From Strongylocentrotus purpuratus (taxonomy: Eukaryota > Echinodermata > Echinoidea > Camarodonta > Strongylocentrotidae), in contig NW_022145596.1 in the NCBI RefSeq assembly GCF_000002235.5, positions 28,123,867-28,187,866 on the forward strand: a stretch of DNA of 64,000 bases, written 5' to 3'. Of this stretch, positions 11,951 through 25,951 are shown in pieces. Position 1 is the stretch's first letter, and each line of letters begins with the position of its first letter. A program made the position numbers and the translations under genes. The notes under the pieces are model-generated. The model ran no database searches, had not been told where the DNA came from, and saw only the letters and a program-made list of their open reading frames with translations.

Positions 11951-12703
11951 GACAATGACGTTTTTGGCCTTTTTTTATGGCCATAAACATGATAGAGAGA
12001 GTATTATGATGAAGTTTTACATTAGTATATTACTAAAGGGATTTTTTATATGTCGAATATATTAACACCATTTCTCTGCGCGGTCACAAAATAAAGGCAT
12101 ATATAGTTTGATGAGGAATTTTAATTCTTCACTGAATAATTTCAATTACATCGAGAAAAATGTAAATGGCTTGTAGGCCTATATTGATCAAGGCGGCAGC
12201 AAATTCAAGCACCTATATAGCCGAGCCCTTGCAGGTTCTCATGATGTCAAGCCCGAAAGTAAAATAAGGCTACATTCATTACTTTCTCTGCATTGTGAAA
12301 TATTGACTCTTGCTCTAAATTCAGAATTATTCAGAAGTCAGATCCAGTTTCCATCATTTAGTCCACTGAACTTGGCAAAATGTGGAAATGTACTAATAAA
12401 AGGGTGAGGGACACTGGCCTTGCCCAATCCAGTCATTTAAAAAAAAAAAGTTAACTCCAACAAACTATAGCTGATAACCTCTTGGATAATTCTGAGCCAG
12501 TTACAAATGTCTTGAAATTACTCTTATCATTACTTAGTACGGGAAACTATCTGGCCAAAGTTTATGGTTTCCTCAGTGCTAGCCATTCTCCCACGAAATT
12601 CGCATTTTTGTTGTTGGTTAAACTTGACGTGATGTCAAACTATTACACATGAGATAGGCTACCCACTGTCCCACTGACCTGTATTTTTAGTAGCAATGTA
12701 CAG

Positions 12704-15700
12704 GCGCGGATCCAGGATTTTCCAATAGGGGGGGGGGGGCCAGAAATTTGAAAATTGCGCAGACAGTTTTTCAACTCAACATACCAATACTGACAAGGTC
12801 ATATTAGAAGCACCATACCGGTAATTGTTTTTTTGACATTTTCATCGGGGGGGGGGGGGGGGGCTGAAGCCTCTTGCCCGAAAAAGTAATTTTCTGGTTT
12901 CACAATTCGGCTTGTGAGCGAAGCGAGCGAGCAAAAATTTGAGGATAATATGTATTTTGTGAAAGTGTTATTTATCACCAAAATACACGAGAAAAGATAT
13001 AACAAATTCATATTCATATTCGGGCAGCTCGCCCCCCCCCCCCCCCCCCCCCCCCACAACGCGCGAAGCGCAGAAGCTTTAATGTTCATGAAATTATTAG
13101 AGAAAGAAGAGGATTCGTTGTTCCGTTCTTGGTTCTTAATCATTGTCTGAATTCAGTTTCCACTCCCCCTCCCGCGCGAAGCGCGGAAGCTTTGACGTTT
13201 CATTAAATTATTATAGAGAAAGAAGAGGATTCGTTGTACCGTTCTCGGTTGTTAATCATTGTCTGAATTCAGTTTCCATACCCCTCCCGCGCGATCGAAG
13301 CGCGGAAGCTTTGACGTTTCATTAAATCATTAGAGAAAGAGTACCGTTCTCGACTCTTAATCCTTGTATGAATTGAGTCCCCCCCCCCCTTTCCCTCTCC
13401 CGCGCGAAGCGCGGAAGCTTTGACGTTTCATTAAATTATGAGAGAAAGAAGACGATTCGTTGTACCGTTCTCAGTTGTTAATCATTGTCTGAATTCAGTT
13501 TCCATACCCCCTCCCGCGCGAAGCGCGGAAGCTTTGACGTTTCATTAAATCATTAAAGAAGAGTACCGTTCTCGACTCTTAATCCTTGTCTGAATTGAGT
13601 TCCCCCCCCCTCTCCCGCGTGAAGCGCAAAAGCTTAACGTTTCATTAAATTATTAGAGAAAGAAGACGATTCGTTGTACCGTTCTCTGAATTCAGTTTCC
13701 ATACCCACTCCCGCGCAAAGCGCGGAAGCTTTGACGTTTCATTAAATCATTAGAGAAAGAGTACCGTTCTCGACTCTTAATCCTTGTCTGAATTGAGTTC
13801 CCACCCTCTCTCTCTCTCTCTCTCTCTCTCTCGCGCGAAGCGCAGAAGCTTTGACGTTTCATTAAATTATTAGAGAAAGAAGACGATTCGTTGTTCCGTT
13901 CTTGGTTCTTAATCATTGTCTGAATTCAGTTTCCCCCTCCTTTTCCTTTTCATTGAATTATTAGAGAAAGAAGATGATTTGTTGTACCATTCTCGACTCT
14001 TATTCCTTGTCTGAATTCAGTTTTCCCCCTCCCGCGCAAAGCGCGGAAGCTTTGACCTTTCATAGTTTAATGAAATTATTAGAGAAAGAAGATAATTCGT
14101 TGTTCCATTCTCGACCCTCAATCCTTCTCTGAATTCAGATTACCCCCTCCAGCGCAAAGCGCAGAAGCTTAACGTTACATTAAATTATTAGAGAAAGAAG
14201 ACGATTCGTTGTACCGTTCTCGATTCTTAATCATTGTCTGAATTCAGTTTCCATACCCCCTCCCGCGCGAAGCGCGGAAGCTTTGACGTTTCATTAAATC
14301 ATTAGAGAAAGAGTACCGTTCTCGACTCTTAATCCTTGTCTAAATTGAGTTCCCCCCCCCCTCTCCCGCGCGAAGCGCGGAAGCTTTGACGTTTCATTGA
14401 ATTATTAGAGAAAGAAGATGATTCGTTGTTTCATTCTCGACTCTAAATCCTTGTCTGAATTCAGTTTTCCTCCTCCCGCGCGTATAGCGCGTAAGCTTCT
14501 GACGCTTCATTAAATTATGAGAGAAAGAAGATGAATCTTTGTCTCATTCTCGATTCTCAATCCTTGTTTGAATTCATTTTCCACCTTCCGCGCGAGGCGC
14601 GGAAGCTCTGACCTTTCATAGTTTAATGAAATTATTAGAGAAAGAAGATAATTCGTTGTTCCATTCCCGACTCTTAATCCTTCTCTGAATTCAGTTTTCC
14701 CCTCCAGCGCAAAGCGCAGAAGCTTAACGTTTCATTAAATTATTCATTAAATTTATTCATTAAATATGAAGAAGATTTGTTGTCCCGTTTTAGACTTGTC
14801 AAAAATGTTTCTTTGTCTGCTCCTTTTTTCGTCCTATGTCCTCTTACTGCCCCTACCGCCCCTAGCTATGCATGCTTTAAAGGGAAAATGAAACAATCAT
14901 GATTGTGATAGCATACAATTAGGTCAGTAGAAATGAAAGGGGAAAAAAGATCTATGTATACACCAACCATGAAATAATCGCGACCGGGAGCGTCATATAT
15001 CTTAGTTTTGTGTTACCGGGCGAGGGCCGGAGCGGAGCGACCAAGCGAGATTTTGCAATGTAGAATGCTGAAATTATGCATTCTAGAAAATCCTTTAGTC
15101 CAATATGTACGTTCTTTCCGTTACATGTATATTTCTTTCTAGCTATTCTTTCTATCGGGCCCAGGATCGCCGCCGCTGTTCATTATCACTACCTACATGT
15201 TGGTATGAGCTGAATCCAAATGAAGGGCAAAATAAGAATTACGAAGCGGCCCTACCGTTAATTTGAAATTTGACTGTGAAGTATATAGCTTCTATTTGAA
15301 AGACATCCAAAACATTGTGCCCTTTTCAATTTTTTTTTCAAAAAGCAGGGGCTGTTTGTAACGTTTAACTTTGAATCCGTGGCTCGAGATTTTATGCGGC
15401 CGGCCCGGCCCCCTCTATTCAATAATGTTTCCCAAGCCTTCTTGAATGACCCCAAATCTCCCGATTACAGTTTTTCCCTTATTCGTCGTTACTGTCACTT
15501 AGCGCCATTTCCTTGTCTTTCCCCCTTTCTCACCCGACTTTTCTCTTCCCCTTCCCACCCCCCCCCCCCCACCCACTCAGTGTTATCTAGGGTATGCGCA
15601 TGTATGTTCCCTCTCTTAGTTTGAAAGCACCCCTTTATCTTCGGTGTGTAGAGTCAGTGCGGGCCGGATTTGTGTGTATTACGGGCCGGACTTTGTTGCG

Positions 15701-15986
15701 TGAAAAGTAACCCTTCATCGGAAATTTTGGGAACACAAAATCGGTCCCTCCGACCCCGAAGTGGGAGTGAGGTGGGGGGGGGGGGGGGGGGGGAGGATCT
15801 TCTTCTTTTTTTTCTCTCTCTCTCTCTCTTCTTTCTTTTCTCTTCTCTTTTCTTTTCTCTTCTCCTTTCTTTTCTCTTCTCCTTTTTTTCTTCTCTTCTC
15901 CTTTCTTTTTTTTCTCTTTTTTTTGCGCCGCCTATAGGGGGGGGGGGGCCGCGGCCGTTTCGGCCCCCCCCCTGGATCCGCCACTG
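12704..15986. mobile_element. hAT-like non-autonomous element carrying a satellite
   Basis: 3283 bp flanked by the 8-bp direct repeat ATGTACAG at 12696-12703 and 15987-15994. The ends are inverted: GCGCGGATCCAGG at the left and CAGTGGCGGATCCAGG read inwards from the right. An 8-bp duplication with a CAGTGG end fits the hAT superfamily. The interior has no transposase frame. It contains G/C homopolymer runs near both ends, a 16-unit satellite (13046-14762), a GAGCGAAGCGAGCGAG-type tract (12914) and a CTTTT-rich tract (15800-15930). The left end seems to have lost the first few bases. Confidence 0.75.
13046..14762 (+). repeat. Satellite array, about 105-118-bp unit, about 16 copies
   Basis: Each unit has a palindromic core CGCGCGAAGCGCGGAAGCTT, then GACGTTTCATTAAATTATTAG, AGAAAGAAGA, GATTCGTTGT, CGTTCTCGACTCTTAATCC and TTGTCTGAATTCAGT, then a C-rich spacer of varying length. 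Cores lie near 13062, 13173, 13290, 13401, 13514, 13615, 13712, 13830, 14031, 14151, 14262, 14367, 14474, 14587 and 14706; the unit near 13940 lacks the core. Some neighbours alternate between a long and a shortened form, suggesting a higher-order dimer. Confidence 0.9.
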
Positions 15987-17935
15987 ATGTACAGGACAAG
16001 AGTTGACTTGTGTTTAGAAATATTTGGTATGCATATTATAAGTAATTGTTCAAGCTCCACCAAGTATTCAAAAGAGTGACAAAGATGTACATAGTTATAT
16101 AAAACAGGAGTAACATTGATTGCACCCCGTCCAAACCAAATCTGATTTCTCCCCCCCCCCCCGCGTGGGGCGAGGGGGGGGGGGGGATTGTGTACATACC
16201 GTAGTCCTTAGCAGCGTGTACTATCTATCTTATGCAGGTCAATGTACTTGTTCTACTCTGACATCAGTTTTTTAATAAAATAGCAGCTCCCATGCTCCCA
16301 TGAGAGAATGACCAGCAAGGAAACTGCAAACATATTGGAGCCGGTTTTTTCCTTGGTATAATAATTTAAAGATATTTCAACTGGCCGAACTTGAAGTTTT
16401 AAATATATAAGATTATCAGCTAATGTTTGTTGGGTGCCACTTTCCTTCAAAGTTTATTCGTACTATTTGGACATTGTCCGATTTCCTAGATCAAATATCC
16501 AGGCAGGCCGATGCCATTGTGTTAGTAGTATATATCTCTATGGCCGATGCAGAGTTTGATGTTTGGGGGGCACATAGCCTACATGTAATCGATCGAGGTA
16601 AAAAAAAAGGGGTCTAAAAAAGCCTCAACCGATCTTGGAATTTTTTTGGAGGCACGTGCCCCCCCCCCGTGCCCCCCATGGTTACGTGCCTCCCAATATC
16701 CACCAATGAATATAAAAATACATAACATAATAGGAAGAAGAAAAAAAAAAAAATTGGAATTCGATTGCGAACCTCATATGTTTCTGTTGGCCGATTTTAC
16801 ATGGGGCGAAATGAAATAGACAAGACTGCAAGCAAAAGGATTTAGGGAGGATTTAACATTAATGACAATTTTTATTTGTTAAACTATTATTACTTGTTAA
16901 AATATTATAATCTATTAAAATTTGTATTATTTATATAAGTATGTATATTCTTTATCTTCAATATTATTTTAAAATGAGCGCAAGATCAGAACAGTGCATG
17001 TGCCAGTGCAGTCCACAAGTCAACATGTTATTGATCGAGCCTAAAAAAGTTCCCATAACAACAGAAACGCGAATGTACCAAAATCCAGCGAAGCAATTTT
17101 ATTTCTCTTATTTTTGCCGTATTCCCGTCAAGTTTTTATTTTGCAGAGATTGTGGTACTTTTCAGGAAGAATCATTATGTAGGCTAGACTGTTTTATAAA
17201 GGTAAATATGGGCCTTTATATACTAAATTGGGCCACATTCTTCCGTCAAATTTGATGACGTCGACTTGAGACTGAATATTCGTGTGCGAGGTCACCGAGT
17301 CGAAGACTGTGAAGTGGGGGCCGCGGCCTGGTGCGGCTGCCAGTGCAGTCGTGATCGTGTCGGCTGGTTTGACTCCGAGACTGGATTGTGAATGATAGTG
17401 TTTAGATCTATAATATAAGTGGCGTTAGTTCAGAAGAACTAGCGCCATAGCTGTTGATGTAGAGGTGACAGAAATAATTATCTGCGAGGGAGTGGCGCGG
17501 TCTGGTGTGTTGGGGGGGGGGGGGGGGGATTAGTCCATATTTGATTCTGAGTGGAAGAGTGAAGTTCTGTCTGAACTCTGACTGAGACTGAAGTCTGATG
17601 ATGACGTGAATGTAATGAATTGAATGAAGAATTGAAATTTGATTTTAAAATTATTTGTTGAAACTTGAATGAATTGCATTGATTGATTGAATCACGATTG
17701 TGACTGAGTTTTGTGACATTGATCATTTGATGGAGTGTATTGTCTACTGATAAAAATTTATATTTTGGTTTTGATTTTTGTTCGTAAGTTTAATCGATGT
17801 CTATGATCATATTAAAAGATCAATATATTTTTCCTCTATAATTACTATTAATATTTAGTCCAACCTTTTAATTTTCTCTTCCCAGCATACCGGTATTGTT
17901 CACTTACTTCCCCGACCCGTGACAAAGAGAGCATC
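15987..17935. other. TTC29 upstream region, no gene recognised
   Basis: AT-rich sequence with G/C homopolymer runs (16151-16193, 16662-16670, 17511-17528). The TTC29 promoter and any 5' UTR exons should be here. The open frames up to about 100 codons show no recognisable family. Confidence 0.4.
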
Positions 17936-20900
17936 ATGATGGCTGCCCCTCTACCAGCCATCCACAACACAAGGGGGCACTCACCTATCATTGACCCAGT
18001 CATGCAGCACAGGATCCCTAGTCCACCCAATAAGATGAGGCCATCGGAGCAGTACACAAAGCCAAAGTACAGAATGCAAGGCAGAAGGGACAGGCAGCAC
18101 TCGTTAAAAAATGGATCGGGCAGAAACAAAAGTCCACAGATGAGCAAAATTGAGGCCCAAAAGTGAGTATTTGAGTGTCCACTACAATTCCTAAATACTC
18201 GAAAACCAGAAGCTTGCACATGCCTGAAATGTCCACATTTGAAAAAGTGTCTTGCCACATTAATGGACATCATTTACAATTCACAGAAGTGTCTGGGTTA
18301 AGAGTATAAGTATGATAATGTCCTTGAAATTTCCCTTTATAAAGTTATCCAAGGCCTGCATTGTTACATAATATTTTCAACAATTAAGATTGAAGTTAAG
18401 GTATTGTCATTGAAAAAAGACTTTTAAAGCTTTCAAATGTTGTTAATATCTAAATGTATTGAACTTAAAAGTTGTCTTGACTTTATTTGTTGAAATGTGA
18501 GAACATTACTCCCCCCTAAGATTAAATGATCTAAAAGATCTGCCATGTTAAACAATTTTTATTTCATTTTACAGAAAAGATAATTGTTTTAATGTTCTTT
18601 ACTTTTTATAGGTGGGTATATATATTGCTTGCAAATACTGTATAATGATACGATTCATTTGTTCTCTGTCTTACAGATATCGCAATACATTCTTTCACAA
18701 CCTGTGCTTAGAGGTGCTTCAGCAGGGTTTCCATCGCTCCTTCTCAGAAATCTTCTACCTTATCAAGCACCAGCAGAAGATTGTGGAGGATGCAGGAGCT
18801 GACTCTTTGCTCCAGGATCGTTCTATCCTGGCCGACCAACATGAGAAGCTCAGGCAAATGAAACACCATCTCACCGAGTCTGAACTTGCCTTAAGACAAG
18901 GTAAGGCCTCATTCACACTTGGCGTTACAAACTGCCCCCTCCACCACCCCATGAAATTTGGCCTTTTCTTTTTATCTCTGGAAAAAAATAAATCACTAAA
19001 ATGAATTATAAATGATTACTACCTACCCCTTCCTTGGAGAATCTTGAAGATGAAGTCTTGTTGCAAAAGTAAGGAAGATATATTAAAAGATTTGTTTGTT
19101 TACATCTAAAGAATTTGGCTTTTATTTCCAATGTGATCTACGAATTTGTAGTGTCAAAGAACATGTTGGACCTTCCTGATTTGTTTTTGTTTTATCATAA
19201 GATTAATTTCTATAATAGTCATTTACAAATGAAATGTAGAGTCTCATAAGACTTGAAGTCCATGGAATAATTCATTATGATTGAAATTCGATGATATACA
19301 TGTAATATTGACATAACTTGCTAACAATTATTTTCCCTCCTCTCATCATCTTGCAGATAATATGTCCAAAGTCTTTGAAGAGAGGGAAAAATTAGCGAAG
19401 TATTTCTTGGATGAGAACGACCTGTGGCTAGCAGATCATTTCTTTCAATCTTGTCTCGAGACTGCCACAAGGGTTGTCGAGGGTGGAGATAGAAAAGAGG
19501 CAGAGGCACACTGTAACATAGGTCTAGGCTTCGAAAGGAGGAGTAAGTTTGGTTGCAAAGAACAGTGTTTTTTATCATATTTTTAATCCAGTAATATATA
19601 GTTATAACTCTGTATAAGTTGAATCTGTTTGAACCACAAAAATGTTGGACTTATTAAATACAAAATTTGACTTAGAAAGTGTAAATTACCTATATCAATA
19701 CATAATTTGGTCCCAAAAAAATATTCGACATAGGGAAAATTTGACTTGTGCAACTTCAAGTTATGCAGAGTTATCCGTAGTTCATGTAGAGATGTACGTT
19801 TGAACTGATGACTGATGATATTTTCTGAGAGAGATTTTTCATTATTTATTTAGTTATAAGGATGACAAATCTCTTCCTATACTTTAAAGTTCATTGACAT
19901 GAGAATTCAAATTCAGATTCAGATATTTTACAAATTTGCATTTTATTGAACCATTCCTCAATATTCTTTAGTAAAAAAATAAAAAATAAAACAAATATCA
20001 CAGTTGCAACTTTGTTGGTTGTTCTAGAGTGTGAAAATAGATAAGATCATAGATGAGAAAGTACCTGTATTCTATATATCAAGTAAATTCTTAGTTCATC
20101 CAGTTGCTTTATAAGGCATGTACATTGTGCACTTATTGTAGGGTTATTCCTAGAAATGCACTGCACTGCAAACTGTCGCCAGAAATAATACTTTTCCATT
20201 GTTCTATGGATGCGCATAGGGATATTATGTTGTAATCTGATATGCTCTGAACAAGAATGGAATGTTATTATCTTGTCTCGTGATGTGTTTCAGGAGAGTT
20301 CTCGACAGCTGCTGATCATTTTGAGGATTTCTACGCATTGACTTCATCCAAGGATTGGATGACCAAGGAGAACCAACTGCTTCACTCGGAGGCCTGTGAA
20401 CATCTGCGACGCCTCTACACAGCCACGGCAGAGAGCTTCCAGAGCGAATACAATACTGACAACAAAGAAGCCATCAACTATCTATTGAAGGCCTATGAAA
20501 TGGCCAAAGAAAGTAAGAAATACTTTAAGGGGGAGTCTAGTCTAATCAAATGTTGCTTTTGTTAATATCTGGAAGCTAGGAAGGAACAAAAACCGAAAGC
20601 TTTCAGAGAAAGTTTGTGAAAAATTGACGTAACGTTTGTTTTAATGTCACCGAGATTATGTTTTTTGTGAGACTAGTTGGCCTCTTGTTCATGTGACTCT
20701 GATTTCATAGTCTCACTAACAAATTGTGTTAATTTGGAATCTTAAAATACCTAGTTTAAGAATTTAAAGAGAGAACAAATAATAGGTAGATAAGCGTCGT
20801 TAACTGTGTAAATGAAGTAGAACTTATTACCTGGTATCTGAAATGCCCACATACATGTGGCATGGTATTAAACTCATTTTAGGTATTTTAGGAATACACA

Positions 20901-21870
20901 GTGATAGGTCAACTTCATTGTAATATCTAAAATCCCCAATCAATTCATTGACAAGGAATGTGCAATTCATTAGTGAGGTAAAAACTTGCTATTATTCTAT
21001 TATGTATCAGACAGAAAGGCATAAACACAAGATTTTGTCTTTTTTCTTCTGTTTTGTGATAAAAGGATGGAGAAAAAATCTATCATCTCGTACCAACATG
21101 AGGTGGATTTTATCCCAAATAGCTAAATCTATAAATGCTGCTATCTCTTTTTTTCCAGGTAAAGATGGGCGGAAAGAGGGAGAGGCTAGCTACAGGTTAG
21201 GACAAGCATATGAGACGTCAGGTGACAGTGAGACTGCTTTGATGGTAAATATATAAGGATCTCTTGATAAATATTGAACTGTTTTAACCACGCCCCCAAA
21301 GATCCACTTTTATAGAATAAAGAAAAACTCTATATTATAGTACAGTTACTCGTTCTGTCCACCATAATGAAGACAATTTGTCCATTCAGAATGATGTAAT
21401 TTTTGGTAGGTCTATTCCCTGTCTGGTGTCAGTCTTGTTGCAGTGATGCCAGTTTTCAGGCAATATTGAATTCAGGTCCTGGTAATTATTTTCATACCAT
21501 ATAGTTGAGGATTTTTTGTGTACAAACTAGCTCATTCTAGGTGATTTTCAGGCCCTCTGATCAATTCTAACTGGCATCCCTGTTCTTGGGTTTGAGTAGG
21601 GTATGAATAGTGTTGAATCTAAATTAATGAATATCTTGATCTATGCAGATATATGAGGTAAATGAATTGAAATGGATATCATATATGGAGAAACACAACA
21701 TTTAATGTTAGATTGATAAAATAATTGCATATTTATTGTTTAAATGATAATATTATTTGAATTCAATCAGCAAGGACATGACAAAATGCAAAACTTGTGA
21801 AATATCTTCTTTCATATGCTTCAGGGATTGTAGATTATGGCATATACATTCTTCATATTAGACGGGTGGT

Positions 21871-21911
<41 letters not shown>

Positions 21912-24031
21912 GTTTTTGTTTTGATGTATGAATGAGACAAAAGAGACATGTTTTGTAATATTTTATTCTCTTTGTAGTACTTACAAGGCTTCATGGACAT
22001 CTGCAAGAGATTTAATGACCAACCTGGAATGGGAAAAGCATGTGAGGCTATTGCTAAATCATATGAGAGGTAAGTCAATCCAGTCAGCCTAAACCCAGTC
22101 TCAAATATTAATTTAATTAAGTAAAAAAATCCTCTTTCTGGGTATCGGTTCTAATGACAGATCAGTGTTGTATTATTGAAATAATTATTGATTTAAAAAA
22201 CCCTTTGTTCTGGTGAAAAAAGTTTTAATTATTGTCATTAAGAATAAGTTTTATTTCCATGGATTATGCTTGGATATTGTTTGTTTTGATGCTTCTTTAA
22301 ATGATGTATGCTCCAATGACAATTGCTCTGCTGCCAATCTTAGTTGTTTAATTCCTAACTTCATCCCTGGATGAAACACTATATTAAACTTTCCTTGAAC
22401 CTATCTTAGAATCTAACCACCCAAGCTCTATTTCTTTATATTTGATCAAATACAGCCCAGAGTAAATATTGTCTGGGAAAACGTTGAATCATTGCCTTGA
22501 TATTTTAAAATGGCATATTTGAAAAAAGCCTCTTTCTGATTATTGGTTGTCATGACAGATCTGTATTATACAAATAATTATAAACAAATTTTAGTGAAAT
22601 AACTACTTGTGATTTATCTTGTTTTGACAGACAAGGAAAGCGGGATGAGGCAGTGACATATCTAGAGATGTTTGTGGAGATTGCTGAGAAGAATAATGAG
22701 GAGAAGGCTCTAAGTCAAGCTTGTAGCTGTCTAGGTGCCATCTATAACTCACTGGTAAGACATTCCTTTGTTTTCTGAGGGTCATTGAGTAACATTCTAA
22801 TAATGTAGTGCATTTATTTTTTGTAAAGGCTATAAATTATGTAGGTGAGATGTTCAAGAGATTTCATCTAATTTGGTTCTTGTTTGCATAAATGTATAAA
22901 CTGATATATTTCAGAATAAAAAGCTGAATTTCAAAGGTCATGGAATGTTGTAAGAACCCAAGCATTGTCAAATTTCTTAAGTAGATCCATAACTTGAAAT
23001 TGATAGGATTTCAATAAATAGTGTCCCAAGGAAACCTCAGTGAACCCATTAAACTTTGCTAAAGCTTATTAAAAAAAATACAAACAGAGATTGTATTGTT
23101 TGGAGGTACTCATTTAAGTTGTTTTATTGTAATAAGGCAGAAGCCTTGGTTAACATTTTTCAAGTTACTCATTTATGTTTACATGACAGTGTTCCAAATT
23201 ACAGCTTCTAAAATCATCTCTATGTCTTTCTTCTTGCTGCCTACCAGGGTGAATACGAGAAAGCATCTCATTACTTTGGGAAAGCCTATACTATGGCCCG
23301 TAGCCTGGGTGATCCTGAAACGGTGGAAGAAGCAAGAACCCAGTTTGGGATTTCCAGCGCGCACAAAGCATTGACATCCTTTGTATCCGTGGTTGAGAAT
23401 CCTTCCAGGAAGATCATGGCTCAGCTGATGAATTGGAAGGACGTGAGGAATGATGCCTTCGTTGTTGCCCTTGCTTCATCAGAAGAAGGTTAGTCGAAAA
23501 AAATTTCAGGAATCCCATGACTTTTACAAGCCTGTCTGATTATCAAGATATTTATGATTGGAAATCAAAATTTTTTTGTTTTCCTAATGTTTTTTCTAAC
23601 AATATTGGGGAAAATGAGTATTGCAAAACTGGTCACTCAAAGATTTTTACTTTTTTGAGGCACTTCATGATCATTTTGAAGCACAATTTTTGTAGGGCTT
23701 CAATATTACACCATATCACAGACACTCCTGACACGTAGGGCCAGATATCTCAGATTTAACATTGTAAAAACAATGCCTTTAAATATGTTTGAAGGGGATG
23801 CTGAAGACCGGAAGGCTTGGAGAAAAAGGTTGAATATTTATAGTTGTTACCTTTTACAAATCTTTAATATTTTTTAGACCCCAAATCATTATGTAGTCGA
23901 CTAGTCAACAGTGTATGTTGTTTTAGATGAGGTATATTGAATAGAATGCAGGCATTGTTTTTATTATATCCCCAGCATTCATTTTTTTCAACTCTTGTCT
24001 ATATTCTCTTATTTCAGATGATGCACACTGA
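17936..24031 (+). CDS. TTC29: Tetratricopeptide repeat protein 29 (TTC29)
   Basis: A TPR protein of motile cilia and sperm flagella, linked in mammals to axonemal dynein/IFT function and male infertility. Exons: 17936-18162, 18677-18900, 19357-19542, 20294-20512, 21159-21244, 21978-22069, 22631-22754, 23248-23488, 24018-24031. All are GT..AG and phase-matched, giving 1413 nt and 470 residues, close to the human length. The N-terminal ~75 residues are basic and low-complexity. YRNTFFHNLCLEVLQQGFHRSFSEIF begins the conserved core. TPR-like helix pairs run through residues ~150-400, for example YRLGQAYETSGDSETAL, ACEAIAKSYERQGKRDEAV and ACSCLGAIYNSLGEYEKA. The start is the first of two adjacent ATGs. 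The last exon encodes only DDAH and a stop. A poly(A) signal AATAAA lies at 24159. Confidence 0.93.
19603..19774. mobile_element. Short foldback MITE in TTC29 intron
   Basis: About 172 bp with imperfect inverted ends: ATAACTCTGTATAAGTTGAA at 19603 and, inverted, ATAACTCTGCATAACTTGAA at the right end. No coding capacity; superfamily unknown. Confidence 0.65.
21875..21908. repeat. AT microsatellite
   Basis: (AT)17 in a TTC29 intron, about 70 bp before exon 21978-22069. Confidence 0.95.
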
Positions 24032-24158
24032 CAGTAACTAATGCTCAAATGAAGCTAGTAGAATCTCTGCTTTCCTTCAGTGAATCATCATACAAGTGCC
24101 AGACTGGAAGACATGCTTTCACAGGGGATCTGCCGTCCATGTATACATAACAGGTGTA

Positions 24159-24164
24159 AATAAA
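24159..24164 (+). terminator. Poly(A) signal of TTC29
   Basis: AATAAA about 130 nt after the TTC29 stop codon. Further AATAAA copies lie downstream (about 25718), so a longer 3' UTR form is possible. Confidence 0.55.
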
Positions 24165-25920
24165 GAATATTGTAAATACAGTTGGAATATTTTTTACTAT
24201 TTCAATGTCTATACAGGACACCATTCACTTGGAACAAATTCAAGATACCTGCAACAAGACTGTTTGAAAAGGAAAAGTGAATTAAGACATGTTTAAAATG
24301 AGAATGAAAGAAGGTATATATTTGGAAGTGTGACATAAAATGAGTTTCCTTTGATAAAATACTCCCTCTGAAGAGGTAAATTCACTGTTTTTTATGTCAG
24401 ATATTTTCTTTCCTTTTTTCCCAGGGAGAGATCTTGGGTACAAATTATTAATCATTTAATTGGAAAAAATTCTTTAATCAGGACTTTCTGCATTTTGAAA
24501 ATGCAAAAATAAAAACAAACAAACACTAACAGGCACATGAATGCCAAAACTTTATACATTTGAATCAGCGAGGGATGTGGCAAACAGACCCCCCCCCCCC
24601 CCCGTCTTATTATTAATATGTTGTTATTGTGGTATCGCCATCAGCATATTACTTAATTTAGTACCAAATTAAGTCCATATGATTACATTTTGAAAAAACG
24701 TAACATGCTTTTGAAGTAAAAGAATTGGGGAGGTTTGGTCACATGTACTGCCACTGTAACCTTTCTGAATGGGAACAACACATACTGTAAGTTGTACATT
24801 TTTCACATTTATCAATGTGAATTGCAAAATGTTAAACGTAAATGTACATTGGGTGTTGAAGGCAGAGGTAGGTGGAATGTTACTGTGTCAGGCGTACATC
24901 TAATTGTTTTCTGAGGCTATATCACATTTTGATGTTTTCCCTTTTGTAGAATTTGTATGATTCCATTCAAAACTTCTTGAAGATTAACAACATCCAAAAT
25001 CCAACAAGCAGTTGATTAAAAGTTGTGCTTCTATCACAAAACAGACTTTTGTAGCCAAATGGCCTTTCTTTACATATTTTCAGTGCATATTTTCTCTAGA
25101 GAAGAAAGAAAACTATGTCCACTGTTGACATGTAGCCTTTACATATAGGGGTGTTATTCTGAAAATTAGTTGAATATTTATTGTAGGAATATATATTGTC
25201 GTACCAAATCAAATAATGAACTTTTGCATACAGTTGGCTTTGTATGTGGAAGCTAGTTTCATGAATGCCAGTGAAAATACACAAGATTAATTAAGATTTG
25301 AATAAACCTTTTTAGTGAAATAAAAAGATAAATTATTTTATTTCATATTACCACCCCAGTTGACAGCTATATATGCTCGACTTTATTTCAATTTGAATTT
25401 CAGTAGTATGACAAAAATTGTAATTGTCTTAATTATTGTAAAATCTAATCTAAAAGATATTTTCAGGGTCGAGTGGAGAATGTGCATACATTGTGTGCAG
25501 GTAAGCCTGAATCTGATGACCGGGGTAATAATATATATATTTCTGTAAAGCGCTTTGAGAGGGCCTTTGGTCCTGAAAAGCGCTATATAAAAACTAGCTA
25601 TTATTATTCATTCCAAAACACTAAATTCATGCTGAAAAAAAATATGTAAAACATAACTTCAAATGTGAGAAATTATTTCAAATAATATATGTATTTGTAT
25701 ATATTTTATAAATGTGAATAAACTCTGAAAGAAACATGTAAGAAATTTGCGTTGTATTGTGTATTACCTAAGCATGTATTTTTGTTCCCTTATGGTGTAA
25801 GTAGTTTAATTTGCAAGTTTTATATTATAAGTTGTTGAGATTAATTATGCAGCTGGCAATTACTCTGTTCTGGCTTTTTCTTTCTTCATTGTTTATCCAC
25901 TCATTCTCTCTTTTTCTTTC

Positions 25921-25951
<31 letters not shown>

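Noticed and set aside
13046-14762. CRISPR-like array
   Set aside because: Direct repeats without distinct spacers, of satellite unit length, in eukaryotic DNA.
15715-15999. Opposed Pro/Gly- and Lys/Phe-rich frames
   Set aside because: Caused by G runs and a CTTTT tract at the edge of the hAT-like element.
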